DNA from: Deinococcus sonorensis KR-87
GTDB taxonomy: Bacteria; Deinococcota; Deinococci; Deinococcales; Deinococcaceae
NCBI RefSeq assembly: GCF_040256395.1
Contig: NZ_CP158299.1
Span: 588,001 to 652,000, forward strand
Reading direction: 5' to 3'
DNA length: 64,000 nucleotides
Within the stretch, counting starts at the first letter, position 1, and the number at the start of each line of letters is the position of its first letter. The position numbers and the translations under genes are program-made. The notes below the pieces were generated by a model, which worked only from the letters and a program-made list of their open reading frames with translations, did not search any database and had not been told where the DNA came from. Positions 45,429 through 54,182 of this stretch are shown piece after piece.

Positions 45429-46850
45429 CTACATGCTGAGCATCAGGCGGCGCGGTTCCTCCAGCAGCGCCACCACCCGGCGGTTGAAGCGCGCGGCGTC
45501 GGCGCCGTCCACCAGCCGGTGATCGAAGCTGAGGGTCAGGTACATCATCGGACGCACCACCACCACGTCTTCGCCGTCCTGCTCCACCGCCACCGGCCGT
45601 TTGGTGATGCTGTGCAGCGACAGGATGCCGCTGGCCGGCGGGTTCACGATCGGCACGCCCACCAGCGCCCCCACTGCCCCGATGTTCGAGACGGTGAAGG
45701 TGGCGTCCTGCAGTTCCTGCGGCTGCAGCGTGCCGGCGCGGGCACGCTCCGCGAGGTCGCTGCTCTCGCGGGCCAGCGTGAGCAGGCTTTTGCGGTCCAC
45801 GTCCCGCAATACCGGCACGATCAGGCCCTGCGGCGCGTTGACCGCCATGCCCAGATGCACGAAGCGCTTGCGGACCACCTCGCCCCTGGCCTCGTCCAGG
45901 CTGCTGTTGAGCGCCGGAAAATCGTGGAGCGCCACCGCCACCGCCTTCAGGAAGAACGGCAGGTAGGAGAGTGAGACGCCCTGCGCCTCGGCGTCGGCCC
46001 GCATTGCCCCGCGCAGCGCGATCAGGGCGCTGCAGTCCAGCTCCTCGATGGTGTGCGTCTGGGCGGTGTAGAGCGTGCTGGCCAGCAGCGCCTGACTGAT
46101 GGCCCGGCGCTGGCCCCGGAACGGGGTGCGCTCCTCCTGCGCCTCGTAGCCGGCGGGCGTGCGGTAGGCGGGTGGTGGGGGCGGCGGCCAGCTGCCGCGT
46201 TCCGGAGTGGGCCCCGCCGGAGCACGGACCTGCTGCTCCAGGTGGGCGGCCACGTCGGCGCGGCGCACCGTGCCGTTGGGCCCGCTGCCCGGCACCTGTG
46301 TGAGGTCCACGCCCCGCTCGCGTGCCAGCTGCCGGGCCGAGGGCGCGGCCAGCACCCGCGAACGGACCGGCTCCTGTGGGGTCAGCCGTGGCGCCGACGC
46401 AGGGGCTGGCTCTGGCACCTCCGCCGCCGCCGGCAGCGACCAGCCGGCGAACACCGAGGCCGCCAGCAACGGGTCAACGTCCGCCGCGCCCGCCGACTCG
46501 ATGATCGAGCGCTCCTCCTTCAGGCCTTCGGCGGCCGGCTGGGAGACTGGGGCAGCAGGAGCAGCGACCGGCTCGGGGCGCGCCTGCGCTGGGGTCTGCG
46601 GCTCGATCAGTGCCAGGGTCGCCCCCACCGCCACCACGTCACCGGCCTGGACCAGCCGCTGCCGCAGCACCCCGGCAAACGGAGCCGGCAACTCCACGTT
46701 GACCTTGTCGGTCATCACCTCCAGCACGCTCTGGCCTTCCTGGAGGGTGTCCCCCTCCGCGACCAGCCAGCCGAGAATCTCACCCTCCACCACCGATTCG
46801 GCCAGTGAGGGCAGCGTGAAGGCCTGAAGTGCGGGCGATTGGGTGGTCAT
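45429..46850 (-). CDS. E2 dihydrolipoamide acyltransferase of a branched-chain 2-oxoacid dehydrogenase, 473 aa
   Basis: A lipoyl domain with the lipoylated Lys in VMTDKVNVELP (K49) is followed by a long Pro/Ala linker, a peripheral-subunit-binding domain (SARQLARERGVDLTQVPGSG, near residues 170–190), and the catalytic domain ending in FDHRLVDGADAARF, whose HxxxDG is the acyltransferase active site. It transfers the acyl group to CoA in the complex with E1 and E3. The ATG at 46850 overlaps the stop of the thioesterase-like gene. E3 (lipoamide dehydrogenase) is not in the window. Confidence 0.92.
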   Translation of the reverse strand: MTTQSPALQAFTLPSLAESVVEGEILGWLVAEGDTLQEGQSVLEVMTDKVNVELPAPFAGVLRQRLVQAGDVVAVGATLALIEPQTPAQARPEPVAAPAAPVSQPAAEGLKEERSIIESAGAADVDPLLAASVFAGWSLPAAAEVPEPAPASAPRLTPQEPVRSRVLAAPSARQLARERGVDLTQVPGSGPNGTVRRADVAAHLEQQVRAPAGPTPERGSWPPPPPPAYRTPAGYEAQEERTPFRGQRRAISQALLASTLYTAQTHTIEELDCSALIALRGAMRADAEAQGVSLSYLPFFLKAVAVALHDFPALNSSLDEARGEVVRKRFVHLGMAVNAPQGLIVPVLRDVDRKSLLTLARESSDLAERARAGTLQPQELQDATFTVSNIGAVGALVGVPIVNPPASGILSLHSITKRPVAVEQDGEDVVVVRPMMYLTLSFDHRLVDGADAARFNRRVVALLEEPRRLMLSM

Positions 46851-47284
46851 GGTGTTCCTTCCTCCTGCGGGCGCTGCTGTGCCCAGCGGCCCTGCAACGC
46901 GGCGAAGCGTTCCTGCAGCCGCTGGGCCGACATCACGTGCTGAGTGGTGTGTCCGGTGGCGATCAGGTCGCCCAGCTCGGAGACGGCCTTAAGCGAGGCC
47001 ACCAGCCGGCGCCCGTCCTGCGAGTCGAGCGTGGCGGTGATGTTCACCCGCATGCCCGGCAGCGCGGACGCGAGGTGCTCCACGCTCAGCGCCGAACCCA
47101 CCGCGTCCTCGCCCGGCTCCAGGTACGGCAGCAGCAGCAGCCGGCCCGCTTCCTCGAAATGCCGCGCGATCTGGTAGGTGGCGTACACCGGGTGCAGCGG
47201 CCCCAGCCGGTCGAACTGCACGGTCATCTCGTCGGTCACCTGCACCTCCAGCCGGGCGATGTGGCCTTCAGGAAGTGGCCGCAT
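46847..47284 (-). CDS. Hotdog thioesterase-like protein (FlK-type), 145 aa
   Basis: It has the size and pattern of fluoroacetyl-CoA thioesterase-like hotdog proteins: HPVYATYQIARHFEEAGRLL, the conserved EDAVGSALSVEHLASALPG segment and VNITATL. It lies between E1-beta and E2 of the dehydrogenase operon, overlapping the first by one base (TGATG) and the second by four (ATGA). It may hydrolyse off-path or stalled acyl-CoA products of the complex; that role is an inference from location. Confidence 0.75.
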   Translation of the reverse strand: MRPLPEGHIARLEVQVTDEMTVQFDRLGPLHPVYATYQIARHFEEAGRLLLLPYLEPGEDAVGSALSVEHLASALPGMRVNITATLDSQDGRRLVASLKAVSELGDLIATGHTTQHVMSAQRLQERFAALQGRWAQQRPQEEGTP

Positions 47285-48297
47285 CAGTACTGCATCACCT
47301 GCCGCACCGCCAGCGCCACCCGCCGGGCATCCGGGCGGTACAGCGCCTCCTCGGAGGTGAAGGGCGGATACGGCGCGTCCCAGCCGGCCACCCGCACAAT
47401 CGGCGCGTGCAGCGACGTGAGGTGCCGCTCGGCGATCAGGGCCGCCAGCTCCGCGCCGAAGCCCATGCGCCGGGCCGCCTCGTGCACGATCACCACCCGG
47501 CCGGTGCGCTCCACGCTCTCCCCGATGGTGGCCAGGTCCAGCGGCACCAGCGAGCGCAGATCAATGACTTCCGCCTCCACCCCCGCCGCGCTGGCCGCCT
47601 CGGCCGCCGCCAGGCACACCTCCACCATGCCGCCGTAGCACAGCACGGTGCAGTGCTGCCCGGGCCGCGCCACCCGCGCCTGCCCCAGCGGGACGATGTG
47701 GCGCCCGGACGGCACTTCGCCGCGCACCGAGCGGTACAGCTTGATGCTCTCGAACAGCACCACCGGGTCCGGGTCCTCGATGGCGGCCAGCAGCAGCCCC
47801 TTGGCATCGGCGGGGGTGCTGGGAATCGCGACCTTCAGGCCCGGCAGCGCGGCCACCAGCCCCTCCGGGCTCTCCGAGTGCAGCTCCGGCGAGTGAATGC
47901 CGCCCCCGTACGGCGCGCGAATCACCATCGGTACCGTGTAGCGGCCCTGGCTGCGGTGGCGGTAGCGGCCCAGCTGCACCGCCATCTGCTCCAGCGCCGG
48001 GTACAGGAACCCTGCGAACTGCAGCTCGGCCACCGGACGCTCGCCTGCCAGCGCCAGCCCGATGCCCATGCCCACGATGCCCGCCTCGCTGAGCGGGGTG
48101 TCGAAGACGCGCCCTTCTCCAAAGCGCGCCTGCAGCCCGTCGGTGGCGCGGAACACGCCGCCCATGCCCACGTCCTCCCCGAACACCATCACGCGCTCGT
48201 CCTGCTCCAGCGCCACCGCCAGCGCGTCCTGCACCGCCTGCACCAGCGTCAGGGTACGGGTGGCCGCCGGCTCGGCCGGCCGCGTCGCCGCGCTCAC
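47284..48297 (-). CDS. E1-beta subunit of branched-chain 2-oxoacid dehydrogenase, 337 aa
   Basis: A transketolase-like pyrimidine domain ([34 protein letters not shown]) and a C-terminal domain ([40 protein letters not shown]). It binds thiamine diphosphate together with E1-alpha. The GTG at 48297 overlaps the E1-alpha stop (GTGA). Upstream residues in the same frame are shadow of E1-alpha and were excluded. Confidence 0.93.
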   Translation of the reverse strand: MSAATRPAEPAATRTLTLVQAVQDALAVALEQDERVMVFGEDVGMGGVFRATDGLQARFGEGRVFDTPLSEAGIVGMGIGLALAGERPVAELQFAGFLYPALEQMAVQLGRYRHRSQGRYTVPMVIRAPYGGGIHSPELHSESPEGLVAALPGLKVAIPSTPADAKGLLLAAIEDPDPVVLFESIKLYRSVRGEVPSGRHIVPLGQARVARPGQHCTVLCYGGMVEVCLAAAEAASAAGVEAEVIDLRSLVPLDLATIGESVERTGRVVIVHEAARRMGFGAELAALIAERHLTSLHAPIVRVAGWDAPYPPFTSEEALYRPDARRVALAVRQVMQY

Positions 48298-49418
48298 TGG
48301 CCCGCCCCACGCTGGGGATACAGCGCCCGCAGTTCGGCCTGCTGCTCCAGCAGGTCCGGGGTCGGCTCGGCGTACACGTGATCCAGAATCTGCCAGGGCT
48401 CCAGGCCCGGCGCGGCGTCCGCCTGCACCAGCGCGTCCCGGAGCTCCTGCTCCACCTCGGCGGCCAGCGCCTGCTCCTGCTCGTCGTCCCACAGCCCGGC
48501 CCGGTCCAGGTACGCGCGCAGCCGCCGGGCCGGCGCCAGCACGGTGCGCCACAGCTCGCCCTCGGCCTCGTCGCGGTAGCGGGCCGGGTCGTCGCTGGAG
48601 GTGTGCGGCATCACCCGGTAGGTCACGCACTCGATCAGGGTGGGGCCCTCCCCCGCCCGCGCCCGCGCCACGGCCTCGGCGGTCACGTGATGCACCGCCA
48701 GCAGGTCGTTGCCGTCCACCCGCACCGCCGGCATGCCGTAGCCCTCCCCGCGCGAGGCGAGCGTGGCCGCCGCCGTCTGCCGCGAGGTGGGCGTGCTGAT
48801 GGCCCAGCCGTTGTTCTCGATCACGAACACCGCCGGGGCGCGGTACACGCCGGCAAAATTCAGGCCCACGTGGAAGTCGCCCTCGGAGGTGCCGCCGTCG
48901 CCCACAAAGGCCAGCACCACCGAGGCGTCGTGGCCTTCCCGCTCGGCGCGGCGGCGTTCGGCCAGCGCGATGCCGGCCGCGTGCGGCAGCTGGTTGCCGA
49001 TCGGCACGTAGAACGGCAGCAGGCGCTGCTGCGGGTCCATCCGGAAGCCGTCCGGGTGGGCGCGCCAGCTGAGGATCACCTTGTGCATCGGCAAGCCGTA
49101 GGCCAGCGCGCAGCCGGTGCCGCGGTAGGTAGGGGCCAGCCAGTCTCGGGCCGTGTCCAGCGCCAGCACCGCGCCCACCTGGGTGGCCTCCATGCCGCCG
49201 AACAGCGGGTACACGCCCAGCCGACCCTGCCGCTGCAGCACCAGGGCGCGGTCGTCGAAGAGGCGGGCGCGGCGCATCTGGCGGTACAGCCGCAGCACCT
49301 CCGGACCAAGCGGCAGCAGCTCGGGACGGCGAGGGGTGCCGTCCGGCGCCAGCAGGCTGAAGGTGCCGGCCAGACGCGGGTCAGCGGGCTCGGTGGAGGC
49401 TGGAGTCGGTGTGGTCAT
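48294..49418 (-). CDS. E1-alpha subunit of branched-chain 2-oxoacid dehydrogenase, 374 aa
   Basis: The thiamine diphosphate motif starts with GDG and ends with NN ([20 protein letters not shown] followed by [11 protein letters not shown], near residues 190–222). The phosphorylation-loop region of the family reads [16 protein letters not shown], typical of the branched-chain rather than the pyruvate enzyme. It decarboxylates branched-chain 2-oxoacids. The start at 49418 has AAAGGA 6 bases upstream. It lies 28 bases after the IclR gene and is coupled to E1-beta. Confidence 0.92.
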   Translation of the reverse strand: MTTPTPASTEPADPRLAGTFSLLAPDGTPRRPELLPLGPEVLRLYRQMRRARLFDDRALVLQRQGRLGVYPLFGGMEATQVGAVLALDTARDWLAPTYRGTGCALAYGLPMHKVILSWRAHPDGFRMDPQQRLLPFYVPIGNQLPHAAGIALAERRRAEREGHDASVVLAFVGDGGTSEGDFHVGLNFAGVYRAPAVFVIENNGWAISTPTSRQTAAATLASRGEGYGMPAVRVDGNDLLAVHHVTAEAVARARAGEGPTLIECVTYRVMPHTSSDDPARYRDEAEGELWRTVLAPARRLRAYLDRAGLWDDEQEQALAAEVEQELRDALVQADAAPGLEPWQILDHVYAEPTPDLLEQQAELRALYPQRGAGQ

Positions 49419-49446
49419 GGCAGTCCTTTCCAGAGAAACGGGGGGC

Positions 49447-50196
49447 TCAGGCGCCGGCCAGGGCTGGGGTGGCCAGCGTCCGAGACGCGTGGTCACACAC
49501 CTCCAGCAGCAGGGCACGCCAGCGGCTCTTGTGCTGGTAGAAGTGGTCGGTGGGGGCCGACACGCTGATGGCCGCCAATACCTCGCCGGCCGGGCCGCGC
49601 AGCGGCGCGGCGATGCAGCACACGCCGGGGAACGCCTCCTCCATGTCGTAGGCGTAGCCGCGCTCGCGGATGCGCTGCAGTTCGGTCTGCAACTCATCCG
49701 GCGTCACGATGGAGTTCACGGTCAGCCCGGCCAGGCCCTGCCGCTCGATCAGCCGCTCCACGTCCGGCCATGGCCAGGCGCACAGCAGCACCTTGCCCAT
49801 CGCGCTGCACTGCGGCGGCACCCGGGCGGGCCGGCTGGCCGGCCAGGGCTCTCCGGCCGCCTGCACCCCTTCCAGGTGCAGCAGGGTGCCGCCCTGCACC
49901 ACGCTTAGGTGGGCGGCCTCGCCACTCAGGCGGGCCAGCTCGTGCATCGCCCAGCGGGCCGCCGGCAGCCAGGGGTGGCCGGCGTTCAGGGCGCCCAGCA
50001 GGTTGAGCGCCCCCAGCCGGAACTGTCCCCGGGGCAGGCGGTCCAGCACACCCAGATGCACCAGGGTCTGCAGCAGCTCGTGGGCGCAGGACTTCGGCAC
50101 CTGCAGCCGGCCCGCCACGGCGGTCGCGCCCCAGACCGGCTCCAGCGGCGTGAACAGATGCAGCACCTGAAAGGCCCGTTCGACAGTGCTCAACAT
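49447..50196 (-). CDS. IclR family transcriptional regulator, 249 aa
   Basis: The N-terminal HTH (STVERAFQVLHLFTPLEP, VAGRLQVPKSCAHELLQTLV) and C-terminal IclR effector domain (AMGKVLLCAW, RGYAYDMEEAFPGVCCIAAP) are clear. The start at the ATG 50196 puts the HTH at residue 2; an in-frame extension to 50235 is possible, and a TACAGT box lies 12 bases before the ATG. It is first in the dehydrogenase operon, so it probably controls the operon, and its own synthesis, in response to an oxoacid or related metabolite. Confidence 0.88.
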   Translation of the reverse strand: MLSTVERAFQVLHLFTPLEPVWGATAVAGRLQVPKSCAHELLQTLVHLGVLDRLPRGQFRLGALNLLGALNAGHPWLPAARWAMHELARLSGEAAHLSVVQGGTLLHLEGVQAAGEPWPASRPARVPPQCSAMGKVLLCAWPWPDVERLIERQGLAGLTVNSIVTPDELQTELQRIRERGYAYDMEEAFPGVCCIAAPLRGPAGEVLAAISVSAPTDHFYQHKSRWRALLLEVCDHASRTLATPALAGA

Positions 50197-50270
50197 GATG
50201 GTGCCGTCACTGTACCCCCGTACCGCCGGCGTCACCGTGACCCGTGCGGATTATCCGGACACCGGGCTGG

Positions 50271-52601
50271 TCAGCGCGGCTGGGCGCTGGCTGCCAGCAG
50301 ATCCTCCAGCGCGCTGACCGGCAGCGGGCGGGCGAACAGGTAGCCCTGCCCCAGGTCACAGCCAAGCCGGGCCAGCAGGTCGCGCTGATCCTCCTGCTCG
50401 ATGCCCTCGGCCACCGTCTGCACGCCCAGGTGGCGGGCCAGCTGCAGGATCATCTCGGCGAAGGCCGGCCCCTCGCTGTCCAGCGAGCGCACAAACGAGC
50501 GGTCGATCTTGAGGATGTCCACCCGCAGCCGCCGCAGGTAGCTGAGGCTGCTGTAGCCGGTGCCGAAGTCGTCCAGCGCCACGCGCAGGCCCAGCGCCTG
50601 CAGCCGCTCCAGCTTGGCGGTGGTGGCCTGCAGGTCCTGAATCAGGGTGCCCTCGGTGAGTTCCAGCGTCAGCGCCTGCCCCGGCAGCTGTTCCTCGTCC
50701 AGCAGCGCCGCCACCTCCGCAATGAACTCGGGATGCTCGAACTGCAGCGGCGAGATGTTCACCGCGACGCTGAGGTTCGGGTAGCCGGCCGCGCGCCACA
50801 CTCCCACCTGGACCGCCGCCTGGCGCAGCACCCAGCTGCCCAGCTCACGGATCAGGCCGCAGGCCTCGGCCAGCGGGATGAAGTCGGCGGGCGACACCGG
50901 ACCCAGCGCCGGCGAGTGCCAGCGCAGCAGCGCCTCGAGCGAGCGGACCGCGCCGGTCTGCAGGTCCACCAGCGGCTGGTAGTACAGCTGGAATTCGCCG
51001 CGCTCCAGCGCCCCCAGCAGATGCGCCTCGATCTTCAGCTGCGGCTGCACGTCGGTGCGGAGCGTCTCGCTGTAGTAGTGATGGGTGTTGCGGCCCCGGT
51101 GCTTGGCCTGATACATCGCCAGGTCGGCGTGGTGCATCAGCGTCTCGGCCTGGGTGCCGTCGTCCGGGCAGACGGCGATGCCCACGCTGGCGGTCAGGGC
51201 GAATCCCTGATCGTCCAGCGTGATCGGGCGGCTCAGCGCGTGCAGGATGCGCTGGGCCACCAGTCCCGCCTCCTGAGCGTCGCGCAGGCGGTTCAGGATC
51301 ACCACGAACTCGTCGCCCCCCATGCGCGCCGCGCTGTCGTGCGGGCGGATGCAGCGGCCCAGCCGGCCCGCGGCTTCCACCAGCATCCGGTCACCGACCC
51401 GGTGCCCGAACGCGTCGTTGATGCGCTTGAAGCGGTCCAGGTCAATGAACAGCACCGCCATGCAGCTGCCGGTCGCCTGCGCCGCCGCAATCGCCTGCGC
51501 CAGATGCGCGGGCACCTCGCCGCGGCTCAGCACGCCGGTCAGCGCGTCGTGGCTGGCCTGCTGCTGCAGCTGCCGGCGCAGCTGCCGCTCGCGCTGAAAG
51601 GACAGCAGCTGGCGCAGCAGGCCCAGCACCGCCAGTAGCACCGCGCCCACCATCGCGCCCTTGGCCTGCGCGTCCGGGCGCTGCGCGGCCACCAGCGCCA
51701 GCCACAGCGACACCAGAAAGCCCAGCGACGGAAACAGGCCCAGCGTGGTCTCTGCCATGGACGCCCAGGCCACGCCCGGCGGCGCCCCTGCAGACCGGGC
51801 CTGGGCGCTCCGCCGGCTGAGCGTGGCCCACAGGCCCAGCGCCAGCGCCGCGAAGCTCCAGAGCACGTTCATGGGGCTGCTGGCGTCATAGATCTGCTGG
51901 ACCGCCTGTGTCTGATACACCGCGTCGGCGCCGAGCAGCAGCAGCAGACCGGCACCCAGCGCCGGGAAGCGGGTGGCCAGGGTTCCATGAGGCCGCCACA
52001 GCACCGTCAGCACCGCCAGCAGCAGCAGCGCCAGGTCGCCCAGCGGATAGCTCAGGGCAATGGTCAGCTGCCAGGCAGTCCCGCGCTGGTGCGCCAGACT
52101 GGGACCCAGCAGCAGCGTCCAGTACAGACTGACCAGCACCAGGCCGAGCATGGCGGCGTCCAGCAGCAGCCGTGGGTCCAGGGGGCGGCCATTGCGCAGG
52201 CCCCCCAGCCGCCACAGGCCCAGCGCAAAGCACGGAATCAGGCCCAGGTAGCCCAGATCCGCCAGCGACGGATATGGCTTGAACGTGGTGAGGGTGTCCA
52301 GGCCGGCGTACGTCAGCTGCCCGGCCGCCCAGCTGAAGACGCCGAGCGCGAAGAGCCGCCAGCCCTGGGCGACGCGGCCCTCGAAGCTGCGGGCAGTCCG
52401 CCACAGCAGCACGCCGCTCAGCACAAAGGGCGGCACCAGCAGCAGGTCGCTGAACAGCGGCGCGGCCCCCAACGTTGGCCACAGCACGGTCCAGAGCAGG
52501 TGAATCAGGCAGGTGAGCAGCAGCAGCAGCAGCGTCGGGTCCAGGGTCCGCCAGACCCGGTGGGTCCAGGGCGGCAGGAGACTCAGCGAACGCTCAGGCA
52601 T
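50271..52601 (-). CDS. Membrane-bound GGDEF–EAL protein, 776 aa
   Basis: About ten membrane helices fill residues 20–335. The GGDEF domain (about 350–505) has an intact MGGDEF with the RxxD inhibitory site (RPHD) five residues before it. The EAL domain (about 520–770) has SLEALLRW, NISPLQFE, LDDFGTGYSS, KIDRSFV, AEGIEQ and QGYLFARP, so the phosphodiesterase residues also look intact. It may therefore make and degrade cyclic di-GMP. The start at 52601 lacks an SD, but TAGGCT ends 7 bases upstream, pointing to a leaderless mRNA. Monocistronic. Confidence 0.92.
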   Translation of the reverse strand: MPERSLSLLPPWTHRVWRTLDPTLLLLLLTCLIHLLWTVLWPTLGAAPLFSDLLLVPPFVLSGVLLWRTARSFEGRVAQGWRLFALGVFSWAAGQLTYAGLDTLTTFKPYPSLADLGYLGLIPCFALGLWRLGGLRNGRPLDPRLLLDAAMLGLVLVSLYWTLLLGPSLAHQRGTAWQLTIALSYPLGDLALLLLAVLTVLWRPHGTLATRFPALGAGLLLLLGADAVYQTQAVQQIYDASSPMNVLWSFAALALGLWATLSRRSAQARSAGAPPGVAWASMAETTLGLFPSLGFLVSLWLALVAAQRPDAQAKGAMVGAVLLAVLGLLRQLLSFQRERQLRRQLQQQASHDALTGVLSRGEVPAHLAQAIAAAQATGSCMAVLFIDLDRFKRINDAFGHRVGDRMLVEAAGRLGRCIRPHDSAARMGGDEFVVILNRLRDAQEAGLVAQRILHALSRPITLDDQGFALTASVGIAVCPDDGTQAETLMHHADLAMYQAKHRGRNTHHYYSETLRTDVQPQLKIEAHLLGALERGEFQLYYQPLVDLQTGAVRSLEALLRWHSPALGPVSPADFIPLAEACGLIRELGSWVLRQAAVQVGVWRAAGYPNLSVAVNISPLQFEHPEFIAEVAALLDEEQLPGQALTLELTEGTLIQDLQATTAKLERLQALGLRVALDDFGTGYSSLSYLRRLRVDILKIDRSFVRSLDSEGPAFAEMILQLARHLGVQTVAEGIEQEDQRDLLARLGCDLGQGYLFARPLPVSALEDLLAASAQPR

Positions 52602-52608
52602 GCCGCTC

Positions 52609-52614
52609 AGCCTA
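52609..52614 (-). promoter_or_regulatory. -10 box for the leaderless GGDEF–EAL gene
   Basis: TAGGCT on the minus strand ends 7 bases before the ATG at 52601. Confidence 0.5.
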
Positions 52615-52738
52615 CGGCGGGCGGTCTGACAGCCACCTCACCGATGTGTGCTGATAAAGCGCCTAAGCTGCGCCAGGCTGAGGCACAGGGGGCGCCCTGC
52701 TGGCTGGGCCTGTGGGCAGCCGCGCCGGAACCGCGTGG

Positions 52739-52767
52739 GCGAATGGCCGGCACGGCGGACCATTCGC
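52739..52767. repeat. 8-bp inverted repeat upstream of the epimerase gene
   Basis: GCGAATGG (52739–52746) and CCATTCGC (52760–52767) are separated by 13 bases, in the region shared by the GGDEF–EAL promoter and the epimerase leader. It may be an operator or an mRNA hairpin. Confidence 0.3.
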
Positions 52768-52850
52768 ACTGGATGAAGGCCTGACTTCAGGGCCCGCCGT
52801 GTCATGATCCGGAGCGTCCCATTCGTCCCCACGGCGCAAGGAGCGTGTCC

Positions 52851-53843
52851 ATGAAAGTTCTGTTCATTGGCGGTACCGGCATCATCAGCAGCGCGTGCAG
52901 TCAGCTCGCCACCGAGCGCGGCATCGAGCTGTACCTGCTCAACCGGGGCCAGACCAGTTCGCGGCCGGTGCCGGCGGGCGCCCAGGTGCTGCAGGGCGAC
53001 CTGCACGACCCGGCCTCGCTGCAGCGCGCGCTGGGCGACCACACCTTCGACGCGGTGGTGAACTGGATCGCCTTCACGCCGGACCAGATTGAGGCGGATC
53101 TGCAGACCTTCGCGGGGCGCACCCGCCAGTACGTGTTCATTAGCTCGGCCTCGGCGTACCAGAAGCCCATCTCGCTGCTGCCGATCACCGAGTCCACGCC
53201 GCTGGCCAATCCGTTCTGGGAATACTCGCGCAACAAGATCGCCTGCGAGGAGCGGCTGATGCGCGCCTACCGCGAGCAGGGCTTCCCGATGACGGTGGTG
53301 CGCCCGTCTCACACCTATGACCAGACGCTGCTGCCGATGGACGGCGGTTACACGGTAGTGAACAGGATGCGCCAGGGCAAGCGGGTGATCGTGCACGGCG
53401 ACGGCAGCTCGCTGTGGGTGCTGACGCATCACCGCGACTTCGCAGTGGGCTTTGTGGGGCTGCTGGGCAATCCGCACGCGCTGGGCGAGACCTTCCACAT
53501 CACCAGTGACGAGCTGCTCAGCTGGAACCAGATCTTCGAGACGGTGGCGCGGGCGGCCGGCACCGAGGCGCAGCTGGTGCACCTGCCGTCGGACCTGATC
53601 GCTGCCGCCGATCCCGACTGGGGCGCGGGGCTGCTGGGCGACAAGGCGCACAGCGTCATCTTCGACAACACCAAGATCCGCCGGGCGGTGCCGGACTTCC
53701 GCCCCAGCATTCCCTTTGCGCGCGGCGCCGACGAGATCATGGCGTGGTATGACGCTGACCCGGCCCGGCAGGTGGTGAACGAGGCGCTCGACCGCCGCAT
53801 GGACGAGCTGGTGGCCGCCTATGACCGGGCCGCGGGCCGCTGA
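52851..53843 (+). CDS. NAD-dependent epimerase/dehydratase family protein, 330 aa
   Basis: An extended SDR with an N-terminal nucleotide-binding motif MKVLFIGGTGIIS, substrate region FISSASAYQK and catalytic-type YSRNK (Tyr and Lys spaced as YxxxK, near residue 126). Close relatives occur with nucleotide-sugar or plant isoflavone-reductase-like genes, and the substrate is uncertain. The start at the ATG 52851 has AAGGAG 7 bases upstream; a GTG 6 bases before it is less well placed. Monocistronic. Confidence 0.85.
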   Translation: MKVLFIGGTGIISSACSQLATERGIELYLLNRGQTSSRPVPAGAQVLQGDLHDPASLQRALGDHTFDAVVNWIAFTPDQIEADLQTFAGRTRQYVFISSASAYQKPISLLPITESTPLANPFWEYSRNKIACEERLMRAYREQGFPMTVVRPSHTYDQTLLPMDGGYTVVNRMRQGKRVIVHGDGSSLWVLTHHRDFAVGFVGLLGNPHALGETFHITSDELLSWNQIFETVARAAGTEAQLVHLPSDLIAAADPDWGAGLLGDKAHSVIFDNTKIRRAVPDFRPSIPFARGADEIMAWYDADPARQVVNEALDRRMDELVAAYDRAAGR

Positions 53844-53895
53844 AGGAGGGCGCCCGGGGCGGACCAGGAGCGCCGTTCAGCCAGCGGGCTGTGCG

Positions 53896-53931
53896 AACGC
53901 GGGCCCGCCACCAAGCAAGCGGTCCCGCGTT
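53896..53931 (+). terminator. Hairpin after the epimerase gene
   Basis: AACGCGGG (53896–53903) pairs with CCCGCGTT (53924–53931), with an inner CCGC/GCGG stem. It lies 52 bases after the stop. No T-tract follows. Confidence 0.45.
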
Positions 53932-54146
53932 GACGTAGGACGCAGCGGTGCCCGGTGCGCTGCACACAGACCGGCAGGAAACGGGCTGTTCACGACCGCC
54001 ACCCTGCTGCCATCCCGCGAAATCCAGAAGCACTGCACCATGACACCGGCCGGCCCCCTGTGTCTGCCACCCTCAACCCGCCCCTTCGCGCAGGACGCAT
54101 CGGTGCAGCCGCGCCTTCAGGCGGCAAAACTAGGCGATCTGGCCTG

Positions 54147-54176
54147 TTGCTCCTGACACCGCCAGCGCACTAGGCT
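54147..54176 (+). promoter_or_regulatory. Promoter TTGCTC–N18–TAGGCT for the leaderless MATE gene
   Basis: The -10 box TAGGCT (54171–54176) ends 6 bases before the ATG at 54183. There is no Shine–Dalgarno sequence. Confidence 0.5.
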
Positions 54177-54182
54177 GGCCGG

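Larger units (their letters stand above)
53844..54182. other. 339-bp gap between the epimerase and MATE genes
   Basis: It holds the hairpin at 53896–53931 and the MATE promoter at 54147–54176. I see no gene between them. Confidence 0.45.

Noticed and set aside
53821..54156. A 111-residue plus-strand open frame between the epimerase and MATE genes
   Set aside because: It has low-complexity composition, overlaps the epimerase end and a hairpin, and has no start signal.
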